A DNA stretch of 64,000 bases from Phellopilus nigrolimitatus (GCA_021029095.1 JAJOHG010000005.1:1302001-1366000), one strand, 5' to 3'. Counted from the stretch's first letter, positions 45,280-56,235 are shown. Notes: a model not told the origin generated them from the sequence alone. Numbers and translations: made by a program.

Positions 45280-46049
45280 ATGGGCTGGAGAAATCACGCA
45301 GACCCTGTCATCGAGGGAAAGCTCTATCTCGGAAAGTGAATATAAACTCCTGCTTGTCTTATGCATGAACACATATTCACTTACTACGTTTGTTTTAGCC
45401 TTACTACTGCATCGACTCCGCAAGGATTGCACGAAAGGAAGATTACGCACATTGTATCTGCCTGTCGGGAACCAATCCCGGCTCACCACCCTCAGTCCGG
45501 CTATTTCATATACAAGATCCCTGTCGAGGATGCGCCAACGGAGGACCTGCTCATCCACCTTCCCGGCGCGTGCCAGTTCATCCACAACGCGATGCAAACA
45601 GAGGGCGCAGTAGTGCTCGTGCACTGTGTGCAAGGTCTATCCAGAAGTGCGTGCGTCGTCGCTGCATACCGTACGTTTCTTCAGAATTATCACTTTAAAG
45701 GATTTTCAAACATCTCATTTTTAACGTCTCCTCATAGTAATGTGGTCCAGACGACTATCGGCAACAGACGCGCTCACCGTCGTTCGCCAAGGTAATCCTC
45801 TCTCCCCCTCCTTCTCTTTCGTCTGCTTCTCCCTTTTTGTCACTATTTAAGATATTTTTTCTTTGGATAGCCCGCGAGCAAATTTGGCTGAACCCCAGTT
45901 TTCAAGAGCAGCTCGTCATCTTCGAAGCTTGCAGATATAACCCGCACCCGAACGACGGCATATATCGCAAATGGCGCTACCAGCTCGAGGAGGCCCGTCG
46001 GCGCATCGCAGCGCAGGCTGCATCTGGCTCGTCCGGAGGAGGGTTGTGA
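45280..46049 (+). CDS. Dual-specificity protein phosphatase
   Basis: Four exons (45280-45335, 45399-45670, 45738-45791, 45871-46049) give about 186 aa. MGWRNHADPVIEGKLYLGN opens the typical DSP fold. KITHIVSACRE follows, then the general acid region YKIPVEDAPTEDLLIHLPGA, then the catalytic loop VLVHCVQGLSRSACVVAAY with the HCx5R signature (Cys nucleophile, Arg phosphate binder). LSATDALTVVRQ and WLNPSFQEQLVIFEACRY close the domain, and the tail is Gly/Ser-rich. Such small DSPs (like human DUSP12/22 types or yeast Yvh1 without its zinc finger) remove phosphate from Ser/Thr and Tyr of signalling proteins. No zinc-binding C-terminus is seen, so it is not Yvh1. An upstream ATG at 45223 would add 19 residues. 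Confidence 0.85.
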
Positions 46050-46879
46050 GCCTTTAGCTCAAATTTATGGAGGAGAGCAGCTTTTGTTCTCGTTGTCGAA
46101 CAAGGCTTACATGGACATGTTCATTTGACGCACCAGAGGCATGGAGTTCTGTCACGTTCTGCCGCATTATATAATAGTCAGACGCCTTTTGCTGTTAATC
46201 TCCCCGGGCCATTGCTGTAGTATTTGCTGATAAATACAAAGGCGGTGAGGATTTATTTCGGAATGAGGGACGAGATCCTGTCTGCGCGTGTGTAATTTCT
46301 ATATCTCCATCACTCTCAGGATTCCCATCGCATCATGAAGAAACCATAACTGTCAACGTACGAGAACACCCGAAGACCCATGGATCTGTGCCCGGGAGAC
46401 CAAGCTAGTTTGCGCGGCGGTGGCTCATTTCTGAAGTTAAAGTTCCGGCAATCCCGACGGGTCGTGCGGTGGTAGTAGTACTAGTACTCATTTCTGCATG
46501 GTCAGCTCGCCCTAAGCACGATGATGTCGGACTAGTATACCGATTTCGAAAAGGATACTAGGTACCGTGTTATCTTATCGAAAAAGTATTCGGGGAATAA
46601 AGAAACATGAATTTAAATGTGGGGTGCCCACATATTAGGGGGGGAGCGAAGCTTGTGTAACTAAGCTCTTTTATGCTCCAATAGGGCTCACCATGAGTCC
46701 TCGAAACCGTGGTACCGACTCCCACGGAGCTGCAGTCCGGGTCGAGAATTTGTGACTTTCAATACCCAAAGGTAGTTTACGGATTTTCAAGGACAGAATA
46801 GCACCAGTATATTCATTTTTATATTGTGTGTATGTATGGTATGTACATAGCAGTGCCATTGGTTGCCGCCATCAATCAA
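46050..46879. other. Intergenic region
   Basis: No gene is supported. Short perfect duplications such as AGTAGTACTAGTACT (about 46475-46490) and a small palindromic context occur. The region marks the start of the repeat-rich, gene-poor right third of the window. Confidence 0.4.
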
Positions 46880-47395
46880 CTATATGAAGGGGTTGATGTA
46901 CGTCTTGTAGCGGCGGCAGCGCGCAATGACAGTGTCGGTGACGAGTGGGACCGGAGTATCACCCTCCTTGAGCGAGCCGTACGGCATGAGGACAAGCCCA
47001 AGTTGAGCAGCGCGGAGGTCGTCGGAACTGCGTTGATCGTACAGCGCTGGTAAGATGGGTCCGCGTCCACGTGCGGCGATGGTGAAATGCACGCATTCGA
47101 CAGCAAGCACATCTCAGGAGGCGGCGCGTACAGCTCGCGCGGGTCAGGCGGGGCCATCAGCACGTTTGCGGTGTACAGCGCGTGTGGTTTCGGCCCGCCT
47201 GCGAGCCCCATCTGTGAGAACTGGCCTGACACCACACCCATTCGCTGCTGGTATCCCGACTGCACGGGTGAGTGCACGGGTGCGCCGCTACCAAAGCCGG
47301 GCGCATTGATGCATTCAGGTGCGGCGGGCTAGAAAGACTCACTGCTGGGTCTGTTGCCCCGCAAACTGGCATTCCTCGAGTGTGTTCATAGAACG
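46880..47395 (-). pseudogene. SEC24: Truncated Sec24 fragment
   Basis: On the minus strand the frame reads PVHSPVQSGYQQRMG, then [39 protein letters not shown] and, in a shifted frame, [35 protein letters not shown] and NPFI followed by TAG. This is the region of COPII coat protein Sec24 just before and into its zinc finger. The normal gene continues for several hundred residues. Here there is an internal deletion with frame change near 46996-47008, the second zinc-finger cysteine pair starts with Tyr instead of Cys (CRRYKTY), and the frame stops. It is therefore a dead partial copy rather than the cell's COPII gene, most likely a segmental duplicate. Confidence 0.72.
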
Positions 47396-47399
47396 TCGT

Positions 47400-47774
47400 C
47401 GTCGTCGCGCTTAGGCCGCCAGTGTGCGACAGGTCTGGCCGGTTCGCACGGCTTGGAACGAGCTGAAGCGGCCGATGGGCTTGATATGGATGTTGCCACT
47501 GAGGCCGACCTTGCGTGCCGCGCGGCGGATGAAGCTCACGCGGTTCGAGTACAGGCTCTCGTGGATGGACGCCGTGCGCAACTACATGCGCGTGAGCGGA
47601 CGCCGCTGGTCGACGACACCTCCGCGAGCTGCGCGGCGGTGTTGTGCGTGCGCAGCTTCTCTATGACGGTCGCCTTCATCGCGAGCTTGATCCAGTCGAG
47701 CGGGATGAACCAGATGTGTTCCAGAGACAGCCTGCGCGCCTCGAAGGCACGCGCCATAATGGGCCAGTTCTCAC
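47400..47774 (-). pseudogene. Unidentified coding fragment with broken frames
   Basis: The minus strand contains protein-like pieces in two frames: MARAFEARRLSLEHIWFIPL continuing to VIEKLRTHNTAAQLAE in one, and SNRVSFIRRAARKVGLSGNI continuing to IGRFSSFQAVRTG in another. They suggest a decayed gene fragment truncated at a poly-G tract on one side and the Sec24 fragment on the other. I do not recognise the family. Confidence 0.4.
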
Positions 47775-47793
47775 GGGGGGGGGGGGGGGGGGG
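47775..47793 (+). repeat. Poly-G tract (19 G)
   Basis: An uninterrupted run of 19 G residues directly abuts the decayed fragment. Homopolymers of this length are unusual in coding fungal DNA and prone to length error in assembly. Confidence 0.9.
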
Positions 47794-48063
47794 CACACAG
47801 CCACTCCGCGAGCATCACGTGATATCTTTTTGGGAGCCCCTACCCCTGTAAGAGGGAGCTTCGCTCCCAATTATTATTGAATGCGACAAACACATTTTAC
47901 ACTGAACAATTTACTACTAAACATAAGTCGATCCAAGCCATCCCAGAATCTCAATCCAAATCCCTCACATATATCCGTCTGCTCGACAATACCTTCGGCC
48001 CAGTATATTCAAAGATGCGACTGCATACCACCCGACGCAGGCGCGATAAACGTGGTCGAACAG

Positions 48064-48735
48064 TGAACGAAGTGAAAGAACCGGTTGACTCGGAGTTACT
48101 TTTCTGTCTCTTCTTTCGATAGGGTCAGACGGGCTTTGGATTCTTTGCACATGTACAAGCTACATCTGAAGGGGTCGATAATATTTGATGGACTTTCAAC
48201 CGAAGAAGATCATGTATGCAGAGGCGAGCCACAAAACTTCGGTGAATATTGTGAAACCGCGAACGTTCGCCCGATTCCTAAGCTGATCAGGCACCCCTTA
48301 CAGCACGAGAAAGAGAAGATGTTCACGTATAGTTGTCGGTGACTCGGCCCGCGTTCATCGCGAAGATCAAGGCCACGTACGTAAAACTAAGTAGCCGACG
48401 ATCGCCGATGCGCTCTCTCTTTCAAGTCTGGAATTCTCATCCATCTCTTAAACTTCGCTCTCGGTCGCGCGCATTCTTGAGGTAAACGCATCGCCAAGCG
48501 GGAGAAAAAAATGAGGACATTACTGATCGCGACCAAAATCACAAACCGCCCGAGTGGGGCACGGTGTACCCGAGGACCACGTATACAAGAAAGACACGTA
48601 CATCATTGTGCGAAGGTGCAAACAAGCCGCCCTGCGACTTTCAACCGGTTGTCCAGCCAGGTTGCTCGCATGTATTGAGCACGAACCGGCCACCATTTTG
48701 ACAAAATGTCGATGACGGAACGAAAAGCGTTTCAG
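48064..48735. repeat. Dispersed repeat, copy 1 (about 670 bp)
   Basis: This segment matches 58444-59145 along its whole length, with many substitutions and small indels. Shared landmarks include AGGGTCAGACGGG, ATGCAGAGGCGAGCCACAAA, GATTCCTAAGCTGATCAGG, CAGCACGAGAAAGAGAAGA and CGCGAAGATCAAGGCCACGT. No intact reading frame runs through either copy, although minus-strand pieces such as FSFSCC and LGIGRTFAV are shared. I see no terminal inverted repeats, so the class is unknown (decayed gene duplicate or old transposon fragment). Confidence 0.75.
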
Positions 48736-49304
48736 CTCCCAACTCGTGTGTGATGGGGAAAAAACTCGACTCACCAAAGACAAAACCTCATGATCATTGT
48801 GATTCTTGCTGATGTGTCCTGCAGTCAAGGCGCAGAAGCTATACATAAAAAATGACTTTCAAAGGGGTTTTAAGAGTTGGTATGAGCAGCTTTTGTTTTC
48901 GGTCGTACCCTAATTTATTGAAAACCACCTGTTTACAGCCGAATTACCCGTTACCCAACCCGGGGACGGCCTAACCGTATGCAATATGACAGATTCAACC
49001 GTACCAAAGTTGTACCGTCTCGCAAAATCCGAGGATTTAATCCATCGTTATCGAATGCCTGCGTCACGCGAGACGTCATGCATGTCATCGAGTGGAAGAA
49101 GTCTGGCCGAAACAGGGAAATTCCCGCCACCGACGCATCTTGTTGCGCTTCCGAGAGCGCGTTCCTGACATAATCCTCGCTGCATATAAATACCTGCCTG
49201 CCACTCTCGTCTCCCTCATTCGTTTCTTGACCTCGTTCTCCCATCTCCCCCAGCAGCAGAAACCACTCTCCACTCGAAGCACTCTCAACAGCAGCCCGGG
49301 AAAC
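48736..49304. promoter_or_regulatory. Promoter region of the large membrane protein gene
   Basis: A TATA box (TATAAAT, about 49185-49191) lies about 115 bases before the ATG, followed by a pyrimidine-rich leader (CTCTCGTCTCCCTCATTCG type). A minus-strand frame across this region (49466-48951) overlaps the gene start and is treated as a shadow. Confidence 0.5.
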
Positions 49305-52300
49305 ATGGTGTTCCTCCGGGGATTCGCCCCGACTCTCTCCCTCGTCCTGTCCCTCGTTCCCCCCGTCAACGACGACCGCGCCCTCCACGTCCGCCAGCCC
49401 GGCTATGTGGACAAGTATGACTTCGACACTTCGTACTCGTTTGCACAGACCCTGTACGGCGCGCAATCGTTCAAGAGCGACCCGTTGCTAGACCTTGCCA
49501 CCCAGTCAGTCAACGCGGACTTCCTCTCCACCCTGTTCCAGTGCGGCGGCGAGGACCTTGCCACCTCCCTCGGATCCACCCCTGCACCGTCTTCTACCCT
49601 CGCATCGGACTACGCACCTAGGCACCCGGAATACACGCCGTACGACAACATTGGCCAGGCCTTTGCCACCCCCGCATGCTTCTCGTCACCACCCGTCATC
49701 GAGCTCCTCGAGCTTCCGGAATCAGTCGACGAACACTTCGCACACGGTAACTACACATCTATCACGGTCTCTGATGACGCTGGCATGGGTATACCCGCCG
49801 GGGTTGCGGACGTTGAGAAGGCGTATGCCGCTTACGTCGAGCGACCCATGGCGCTTACCGATGCCACGCTGTCTGATGCTACACCGTCCGACACCATACC
49901 GTCCGATGCCACGCCGTCGACCCCAACGCTCTCTGCGGACATTGTCGCACACGCGGGAAATGCCACCGAGGACGCCGACGCCGAGCTGGTCTTTAAGGCC
50001 GCCAACGTCGAGCCGTCCGTCGAAATCACAGGCGCGGACTCAGAGTTCGCGCCGCCACTGCAAGACCAGTCACTCGCTTCAGGGGTCAGAGAAATTATTA
50101 ACGAATTCTCTGCAATTGGAGTACATTTTGTGACTATCGTGCGTCTGCTCCATTTCGTGCTACCATGATCTGTTAACATACCCGCTGCGGTGATAGGCTT
50201 CAACAACCTTCAAGCTCGCTATTGTCATCAGAGAGCGCATCTATTATCGGTTTGGATCAATCGCACACTATGTCTACGACGCAGTTGTTGTTCGCCTTGT
50301 GAGCTATTCAAATGCGCTTTATTTATTGTATTCGACGGCTCACGCTTCCGTTTGCGACAGGTCTCTTCTCTGGCAGCTATGACTTATGAAACTATGCTTG
50401 CCGCGCTCTGTATCATTGTACGTCTTCTCTTCTTTGGATAGTCTAATGTCCGCTCACATGACCGGGCTTCTTAGGCAGCAATCGCTGTATTAATTTATGG
50501 CGCCCTACTATACCAGAAAGACATTCTCGAAGACATATCAATCGCCCGCGCCGAAATGATCGCCAACGCGTCCTCTCGTATCATGACATCAAGAGAATCT
50601 GAAGACGAGATCGAAACTTCATACTCGGAGAGGCTTACCGATGCCACGCCGTCCGATGCTACACCGTCCAATACCACGCCATCGATCCCAACACTTGCTG
50701 CAGACATTGTCGCACACGCGGGAAGTAACACCGAGGACGCCGACGCCGAGCTGGTCTTTAAGGCCGCCAACGTCGAGCCGTCCGCGGACTCAAAGTTCGC
50801 GCCTCCGATGCGATCGCAGTCACTTAGTCCAAAATTGAGGGAAATTGTCGAGGGCTTTGCTGTTATCGGAGTGTCTCTTAGCGCGATTTTGGTTTCTTTT
50901 GGAGTCTTCGTGAGTTTACAACCGGCTCGCACCTCTACGGCCTGCTGACGTTCATGCCGCAATTGCAGGTTTCGAAATCTACATTGCGGCTCAAGTTCTT
51001 AATCGTTTCAACATTCAGCTCGCTCTTTCAATACGTAGCCTTCATCTACAAGGTGTGTTAACGAGCAATGCGCCGTTTTGAATGCAGTTCTGATATCGTC
51101 CATGTACTAGATCGTCAGGTGTGTTCTAATCATGCGTAAAGGCGAGACATGCGCATTGTTTTGCTTCGTTTTGGTAAGCACTCTCTTCATGCAATAATAG
51201 CATCCGCTTATCTATGGGTCTTTATTAGGGTATAGGCACTTTCAATAGTCTCGTCGAGGATGTCGCTGTCTATCTTGGTTCTCGAGAGACCGAAGAGACT
51301 GCAGAAGTGTTCGAAATGGAGATTTCGGATGTGGAACTGGAAGACGACGTTCCTATTATGGTGAACAACGACTCGATCGACGATTGCATTCTGGTAAGCT
51401 TTGTGTGAACGTATTCAGTCTGCTTTGCTTACACGTTTTTCAGGCACTTGTTGCTACTGAGATTACTGTCGACGACGCCATCTTGCTTACTTCTCTTCCG
51501 ACCTCTGCTTCGAGTGACGAGGACGCGAACATTACGGAGATGTCTTTGTCGAGCAACGTCTTCTCTGCGCCGGAGGCATCTGCTGATGACACTGCTGTGG
51601 CTGTCGTATCTGAGGTCGTGTTCACGTACGAGAAAGCGGACCAGAAGGAAGCGGAGATGGGATCGTCGACTGGTTATGACGTCGAAGTCGAAGGCTCAGA
51701 ACTCATCGACGCGGTCGACGCCGAGTCGTTGCTCAGCTTTGGATCTTCAGTGACGCTCTGCGACGACGCTCTATCTGCAATGGTTGACCTGGCTCCTGGT
51801 TCTTCGATCGAGGAAGGCGCGTACGCTGCGGAATCCCAACCTGATGGCACTCTTCAGCTTATGGACGCAATCGAGAGCGTTGAAAACCTGAAGAACTCGG
51901 ACGTCAAAGACGGAGACGCGGGGCTCGTCAACATCGACAACTTGCTCGGTGAGACGTCTTCGGCGGTGCTCTCGGACGATGCGCTGTCTGCAGCGGGTGA
52001 TTCGTCTTCTGGTTCTTCGAATGAGGAAGGCATGCATGCTGCCAACTCTGGACTTGGTACCTCCGAGCTCATGGTCATGCTCGAGAGCATTGAACCCCTG
52101 GAAGACTTGAATGAAATCCGCCCTATGGAAAGCGTCATTCCGACGTCCTTGGAATCTTCGGTGAACGAAAAAGGAAAGGTCGTCGATCTCGAGGACGTGT
52201 CGACCCTCCCAGCTTTCCCGTCGCTTGAGAACGCGATCGTCATGGACTCGGCGCTTTGTGATGCAGACTCGTCTACTTCTAGTTCTGATACCTGCGTTGA

Positions 52301-53075
52301 CTCGTTTTCGTCACCTGAAAAAGCCGCGGAAGCTTTGCCGTCTAAGCCCTCGGCTACTCTGGTTCCTGCCGAAATGCATTCTGCTCCGTCTCCTTCTACA
52401 GCCGACGAGGTACCTGAGGTCGCGGAAAAACAAGTTGCTTGGGTCAAGAGACCTGCCAACCGGCGAGGCGGCGGAGGACCTGCTCGGAAACGTGCTCGGG
52501 AGCAACGTGTCGCGATATTCAAGGACATGCCTTTCTGGGAAGATGCGGACGATGCCTCTCCGGCCTCAACCGCTGATAATGTTGCGCCCTCAGCCTCTTC
52601 AGCTTCAACCTCTGATAGTGTTGCTTCCTCCGAGCCCTCGATGTCTCCTATGATTTCTTCGGCGTCGATCTCTGATAATATCGCACCCTCCGAACGCTCT
52701 ATGCCTGCTAGAATTTCCTCGGCTTCAACCCCTGATGACGCGTCCCCTGAGTCCTCTGTGCCTCCTAGGATGTCTGTATCTACAGCTAGAGCTTCCCTTG
52801 CCGACGCTGCCGGCGGGAGGGAGCGAGGTGTTCCTGACAAATGTGACAGACGTAGTGGCCCCAACTCGAATGACCGTGGACCTTCTGGAAGCGAAACCTC
52901 AAGTGATAGTCGGCGTCCCGAGGAACGCGACCGTAATGACCGTCGAGGTCAAGGCCTTTCGAACGGCTACCGCTGCCACGAAGACCACAAATGTGGTGAA
53001 CGTCGAGACAACAGCTCGTGCAGCTCCACTACGTCGAGCGCAACTTCGATGAACGTCGCGGACAAAGTCCTTTAG
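49305..53075 (+). CDS. Large multi-span acidic protein with a duplicated exon block
   Basis: Eight exons (49305-50138, 50215-50298, 50361-50417, 50475-50909, 50969-51052, 51111-51173, 51229-51393, 51444-53075) give about 1117 aa, and all seven introns are in phase 0. Exon 1 starts with a hydrophobic leader (FLRGFAPTLSLVLSLVPP), possibly a signal peptide. Exons 1 and 4 both end with DATPSD-type repeats, then ADIVAHAG, then EDADAELVFKAANVEPS, then REI..F..IGV and a hydrophobic stretch. Each is followed by an 84-nt exon and a short exon (57 or 63 nt) encoding further hydrophobic segments (LAIVIRERIYYRFG, AAIAVLIYGALLYQ; LKFLIVSTFSSLFQYVAFIY, GETCALFCFVLG). The 544-residue last exon is acidic and Ser-rich (SSDEDANITEMS, PARKRAREQR, repeated SASTxDxxxSE units) and ends in an Arg/Asp/Ser-rich tail. 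I recognise no family. It is probably a membrane protein with a large disordered cytosolic tail. Confidence 0.65.
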
Positions 53076-53880
53076 GAGATGATCGCCGTAACAACGGTGT
53101 GCGTCGTGAACCTCAAGGCCAGGATCAATGGCCTGGAGAACGCTCTGATTCGCAAGGTGATAGTGCGTAGGGAGACCACTGGAAAGGGGATTGTCGTAAT
53201 GGTGGACGACGCGCCGATGGGGAGCGATATCAAGGACCGTCAAGGAGTATTATCTTTTTCTATTTTTTCTTTTCTTTTCTCCGGATCTGTGATTGCGACT
53301 GCACACTTGTTTATGACTTTGACCGAGGCTGGATCGATTCGTATCATTATTTCTTTCTTGTTTTTGATTTGTACTATCGAGAACTCTTTGTATTCCGTTA
53401 TGCTCGGTTCCCACATGTATCTATTGCTATTGATTGTAATGCCATTTATCTTTTTTATGTGATCTCTAGATTTTCTAAGCTCTTCTGAAGAAGATTGAAG
53501 CACTAGCGAAATCAACACTCTGAAGTGCGCTGTTGACGCGTATGTCTCCCGCGAGTAGTAATTGAACAATGTCCGGCGTATAATGACGTTTGCCACCATG
53601 GCCTGGGAGGCTCATTTTCGTCTGACTTCTAAAGTCTGCACGCCCTACAATATGCTGGATAATTCATCAGTACGCCGAAATTGGTTTGTGGTTTATCCCG
53701 CATCTTTTCTTGTTATAAGTATGGCAGGACGGCTGTCATGCTTCATCATCCTCTTTAAATCCATTTTTATTTATTGGTTTATTCTATTTAGGAAACTCCG
53801 CCCCTTTGCTCATTATCTGCAGTCTATCGATTCTGAAGCATCACCGTAGTAAAACGTGGAGAACACCCACACTGAGTCTA
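53076..53880. other. Intergenic region 3' of the large membrane protein gene
   Basis: The first 150 bases still have a protein-like hydrophilic composition in a shifted frame (GDDRRNNGVRREPQGQDQW), so the preceding protein may once have extended further. The rest is AT-rich with no conserved frame. Confidence 0.35.
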
Positions 53881-54127
53881 CTATGTCTTCCTAAACCAGT
53901 TCAGAAATCGGCACAGCTTGTATTGGTTCGCCTGCGTCCGAATCGAAAGAATGCTCTTTTTGTGTTTCGGATCCTTCATAAATTCCATAATCACTTTCGC
54001 GGCTTCGTACTCGTCCCTGAACTTGAAATCGTCTTGGAAGACGAATTTGATTTGGAACAGGAAGAACGCAAGACCATCGTTGTATGATTCCAGTGGCTTC
54101 ATGTCCGGGCGCGGTTGGGCAGCGTAG

Positions 54128-54300
54128 TGTTGTTAAGGTCTGGTTTGGTTCGGTTTTCGCCTTTTTTGGCCGAACCGAAAACCAAACCATCGGTTCGGTC
54201 CGAGATTTTTGTCAGACCACGGACCGAACCGGCTTGAACGGTTCAGGTTGGTTTGGTCCCGGTTTTTTTTGGTTCGAGACGGTCTGAGACCTTTTTTTTT
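54128..54300. repeat. GGTTCGGTCC-type palindromic repeat, copy 1
   Basis: About 170 bases are built from the word GGTTCGGT/ACCGAACC in both orientations (GGTTCGGTTTTCGCC, GGCCGAACCGAAAACC, ATCGGTTCGGTCCGAGA, GACCACGGACCGAACCGG, TTGAACGGTTCAGG). It is strongly self-complementary and could fold into hairpins. It shares GGTTCGGTCCGAG and CAGACCACGGACC with 54813-54980. Confidence 0.8.
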
Positions 54301-54812
54301 TGAGATAAGAAGATTCATAGTATTTTTTTGAGGTAGCTCTACTGTGTATCCCTTATTATATGGCAAACCACAGAACTCATTGAAGAAAAAAACAAATTGT
54401 CAAAAACAAACGATGAATTAGAGTGAGAACGGCCCATGTGCACTCTTATGGAGTGTTCGAAATCATGAATAAGGCCCGCGCTGCGCAGAAAAAAAGTGCC
54501 GCATCGACCAACATGAAGCTTGATAGTCTTGATGAAGTTGCGGCGGTTTTCGTAGGCGCAATCTTGTGTCGCTCGTCAGCAGTGCTCTGTGCTCTGTGGA
54601 TGCACAAATAAGAACAACACATTAGCTCATTCAGATATGAAGTGTGACTTTTTTTGATGACTTTGCCTGGTGTTATATGGTGTTTCAGGCTGTCTTTGAT
54701 GTCCTGGATGTTATTGACGACGTCGAGCACGACGTCCGCATTGGGCGCACGGCTCTGTAACCTCTGAAAAAGTGCTGCAAAAGGAAAATACTTACCAAAA
54801 TGAAACAGGTGG

Positions 54813-54980
54813 TTCACGGTTCAGACCCGGTCCTTGAACGGTTAATTTTTTTTTCGGATTGCTCAGACCGCTGACCGAACTGTCGGTTCGGTCCGAGCAT
54901 TTTGCCAGACCACGGACCAAGACCGACGGTTTAGTTCGGTTTCAAACCGGGTTCAGCTCGGTTCGAGACCAGACCTTAGC
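54813..54980. repeat. GGTTCGGTCC-type palindromic repeat, copy 2
   Basis: This second copy, in the same orientation, shares CGGTTCGGTCCGAG, TTTTGCCAGACCACGGACC and GGTTCGAGACCAGACC-type words with copy 1. It contains both GGTTCGGT and ACCGAACT words and is likewise self-complementary. The two copies bracket about 500 bases of the interrupted minus-strand gene. Confidence 0.8.
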
Positions 54981-55330
54981 ATCACTAGGGCAGCGAAATA
55001 GCGCACCTTCGTGAAATCCTCCTCGTTGAACTTTCCTTGTTAAGCTTGACGATGGTCTGCAGGTTTTTCTCGTGCAGCGCGCCTATTTCCTCAATGGATT
55101 TGAGCCCCGTCTGTTGTAAATAGTACTTGTTTGCTTTACTGCTTGATTACTTGTACCAGAAGAACTCTGCGATCGGATGACCGTCGCTATCTGTGTCTTC
55201 CACGAGGAGGAGCGCCATTCCGGCTCGGCCGAATAGATAATGTAAACAGACATGGGCTCTAACGAGCCCTTAAAGCCCGGGATCTGACCTTGAAACGGCG
55301 TCGTAAAAGGCTGTATTGCAGTAAGCAATT

Positions 55331-55799
55331 TGACAGATTCTCTGTATCTAAGAAAGACGCACCATTCTTATATCTCTGTGCTGGTTGTTTTGACACTCTG
55401 GATCAGCCTGAGCTCATTCTTATATCGCCGCTGTATGCTAGTCTCGTAACCAGCCCGGAGGTACCTCTGTATCCGGTTTGGCAGACTGGATGCACAAATC
55501 CATCCGGCCTGGCAACGAGGCATAGCCGATGCAGCATTGCAGAGTGGCACTTCCGCAAAGTTGCAGATATCATCTTATGGAGGACACCGGGTACCATGCC
55601 AGTACTCTAGACTGTCGGTTTGAGGTTACACGACTGGTATGAGACCGTATGGAAAAGTCTATCCCGGTCCAGGGTGGCTATTTTCCAGTTACCTCAAGAG
55701 TATGCAAAGCAAAGAGCAAAATAACAACTGAATTGGATGGGAACCTCAACATTCCCAAAAACGGCTTTGCACGAACCCTAATTGAACTCAAAAATTGTA
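55331..55799. other. Intergenic region
   Basis: Opposing frames of 60-106 codons overlap here (55290-55610) without conservation. The region lies between the interrupted gene and the inverted-repeat element. No gene is supported. Confidence 0.35.
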
Positions 55800-55801
55800 T
55801 A

Positions 55802-56233
55802 CAGGTGGGTGTAGAAAGTCTACGGCCCCCCTAAATAAGGAATGTGGTTCCCATCCGCGTCGCAAGCACGTCCGTCGTCATTCATCATTGCCTATGGCAC
55901 GCTTTCAGCCCAATACAATCCAAAATATATTGTATTATGGGCGAAATTGGCAGTGGGGCTCTATTGGACATACGGACATGCCTAAAATTTGTAGTCAGGA
56001 CTATTGCCCAACTGGCATGAAAGAAGAGGAAAGCAGCTGGTTCAATTTCGAGTCGACTCCATATTATTGTATTTCTATCATATATGACTAATAAAGGTTC
56101 TGTACAGTTGGACATTTTATTTGGCCCTTCGTAAGTGTATGGTGACGATGCGACGATGTGGAAGTGGGCTTGCGACGTGGACGGGAACCGCTTTCTTTAT
56201 TTAGGGGGGCCGTAGACTTTCTACACCCACCTG
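55802..56233. mobile_element. 432-bp inverted-repeat element (Tc1/mariner-like MITE)
   Basis: The left end begins CAGGTGGGTGTAGAAAGTCT and the right end is its reverse complement, AGACTTTCTACACCCACCTG. The match is exact for about 37 bases and continues imperfectly to about 75 bases (shared GGTTCCC and CGTCGCAAGC). The element is flanked on both sides by TA (55800-55801 and 56234-56235), the target duplication of Tc1/mariner/pogo-type transposons. The interior has no frame long enough for a transposase, so it is non-autonomous and would need an enzyme from elsewhere in the genome. Confidence 0.88.
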
Positions 56234-56235
56234 TA

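Larger units (their letters stand above)
53881..55330 (-). pseudogene. Unrecognised gene, interrupted by palindromic repeats
   Basis: Minus-strand protein-like pieces occur in transcription order. FGRAGMALLLVEDTDSDGHP continuing to IAEFFWYK (about 55235-55150) is followed by a short intron (GTAATC..CAACAG). TGLKSIEEIGALHEKNLQTI and VKLNK (about 55110-55036) follow. After a repeat, there is FQRLQSRAPNADVVLDVVNN, then IQDIKDSLKHHI (about 54775-54665). After a second repeat comes DGLAFFLFQIKFVFQDDFKF, then EYEAAKVIMEFMKDPK (about 54080-53920). I do not recognise a family. The pieces could be exons of one gene whose introns were enlarged by the repeats, or a decayed gene; start and stop are uncertain. 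Confidence 0.35.

Noticed and set aside
48951..49466. Minus-strand frame of 171 codons over the start of the large membrane protein gene
   Set aside because: It overlaps the TATA box and first exon of the plus-strand gene and has no recognisable feature.
51854..52864. Minus-strand frame of 336 codons under the last exon of the large membrane protein
   Set aside because: It is a shadow of the Ser/Asp/Glu-rich exon, whose codons give few stops on the opposite strand. The plus strand has supported splice junctions.
54128..54980. tRNA-like GGTTCGA/GGTTCGG words
   Set aside because: They resemble the T-loop word of tRNAs, but no acceptor stem, anticodon arm or D-arm surrounds them. They belong to the palindromic repeat.
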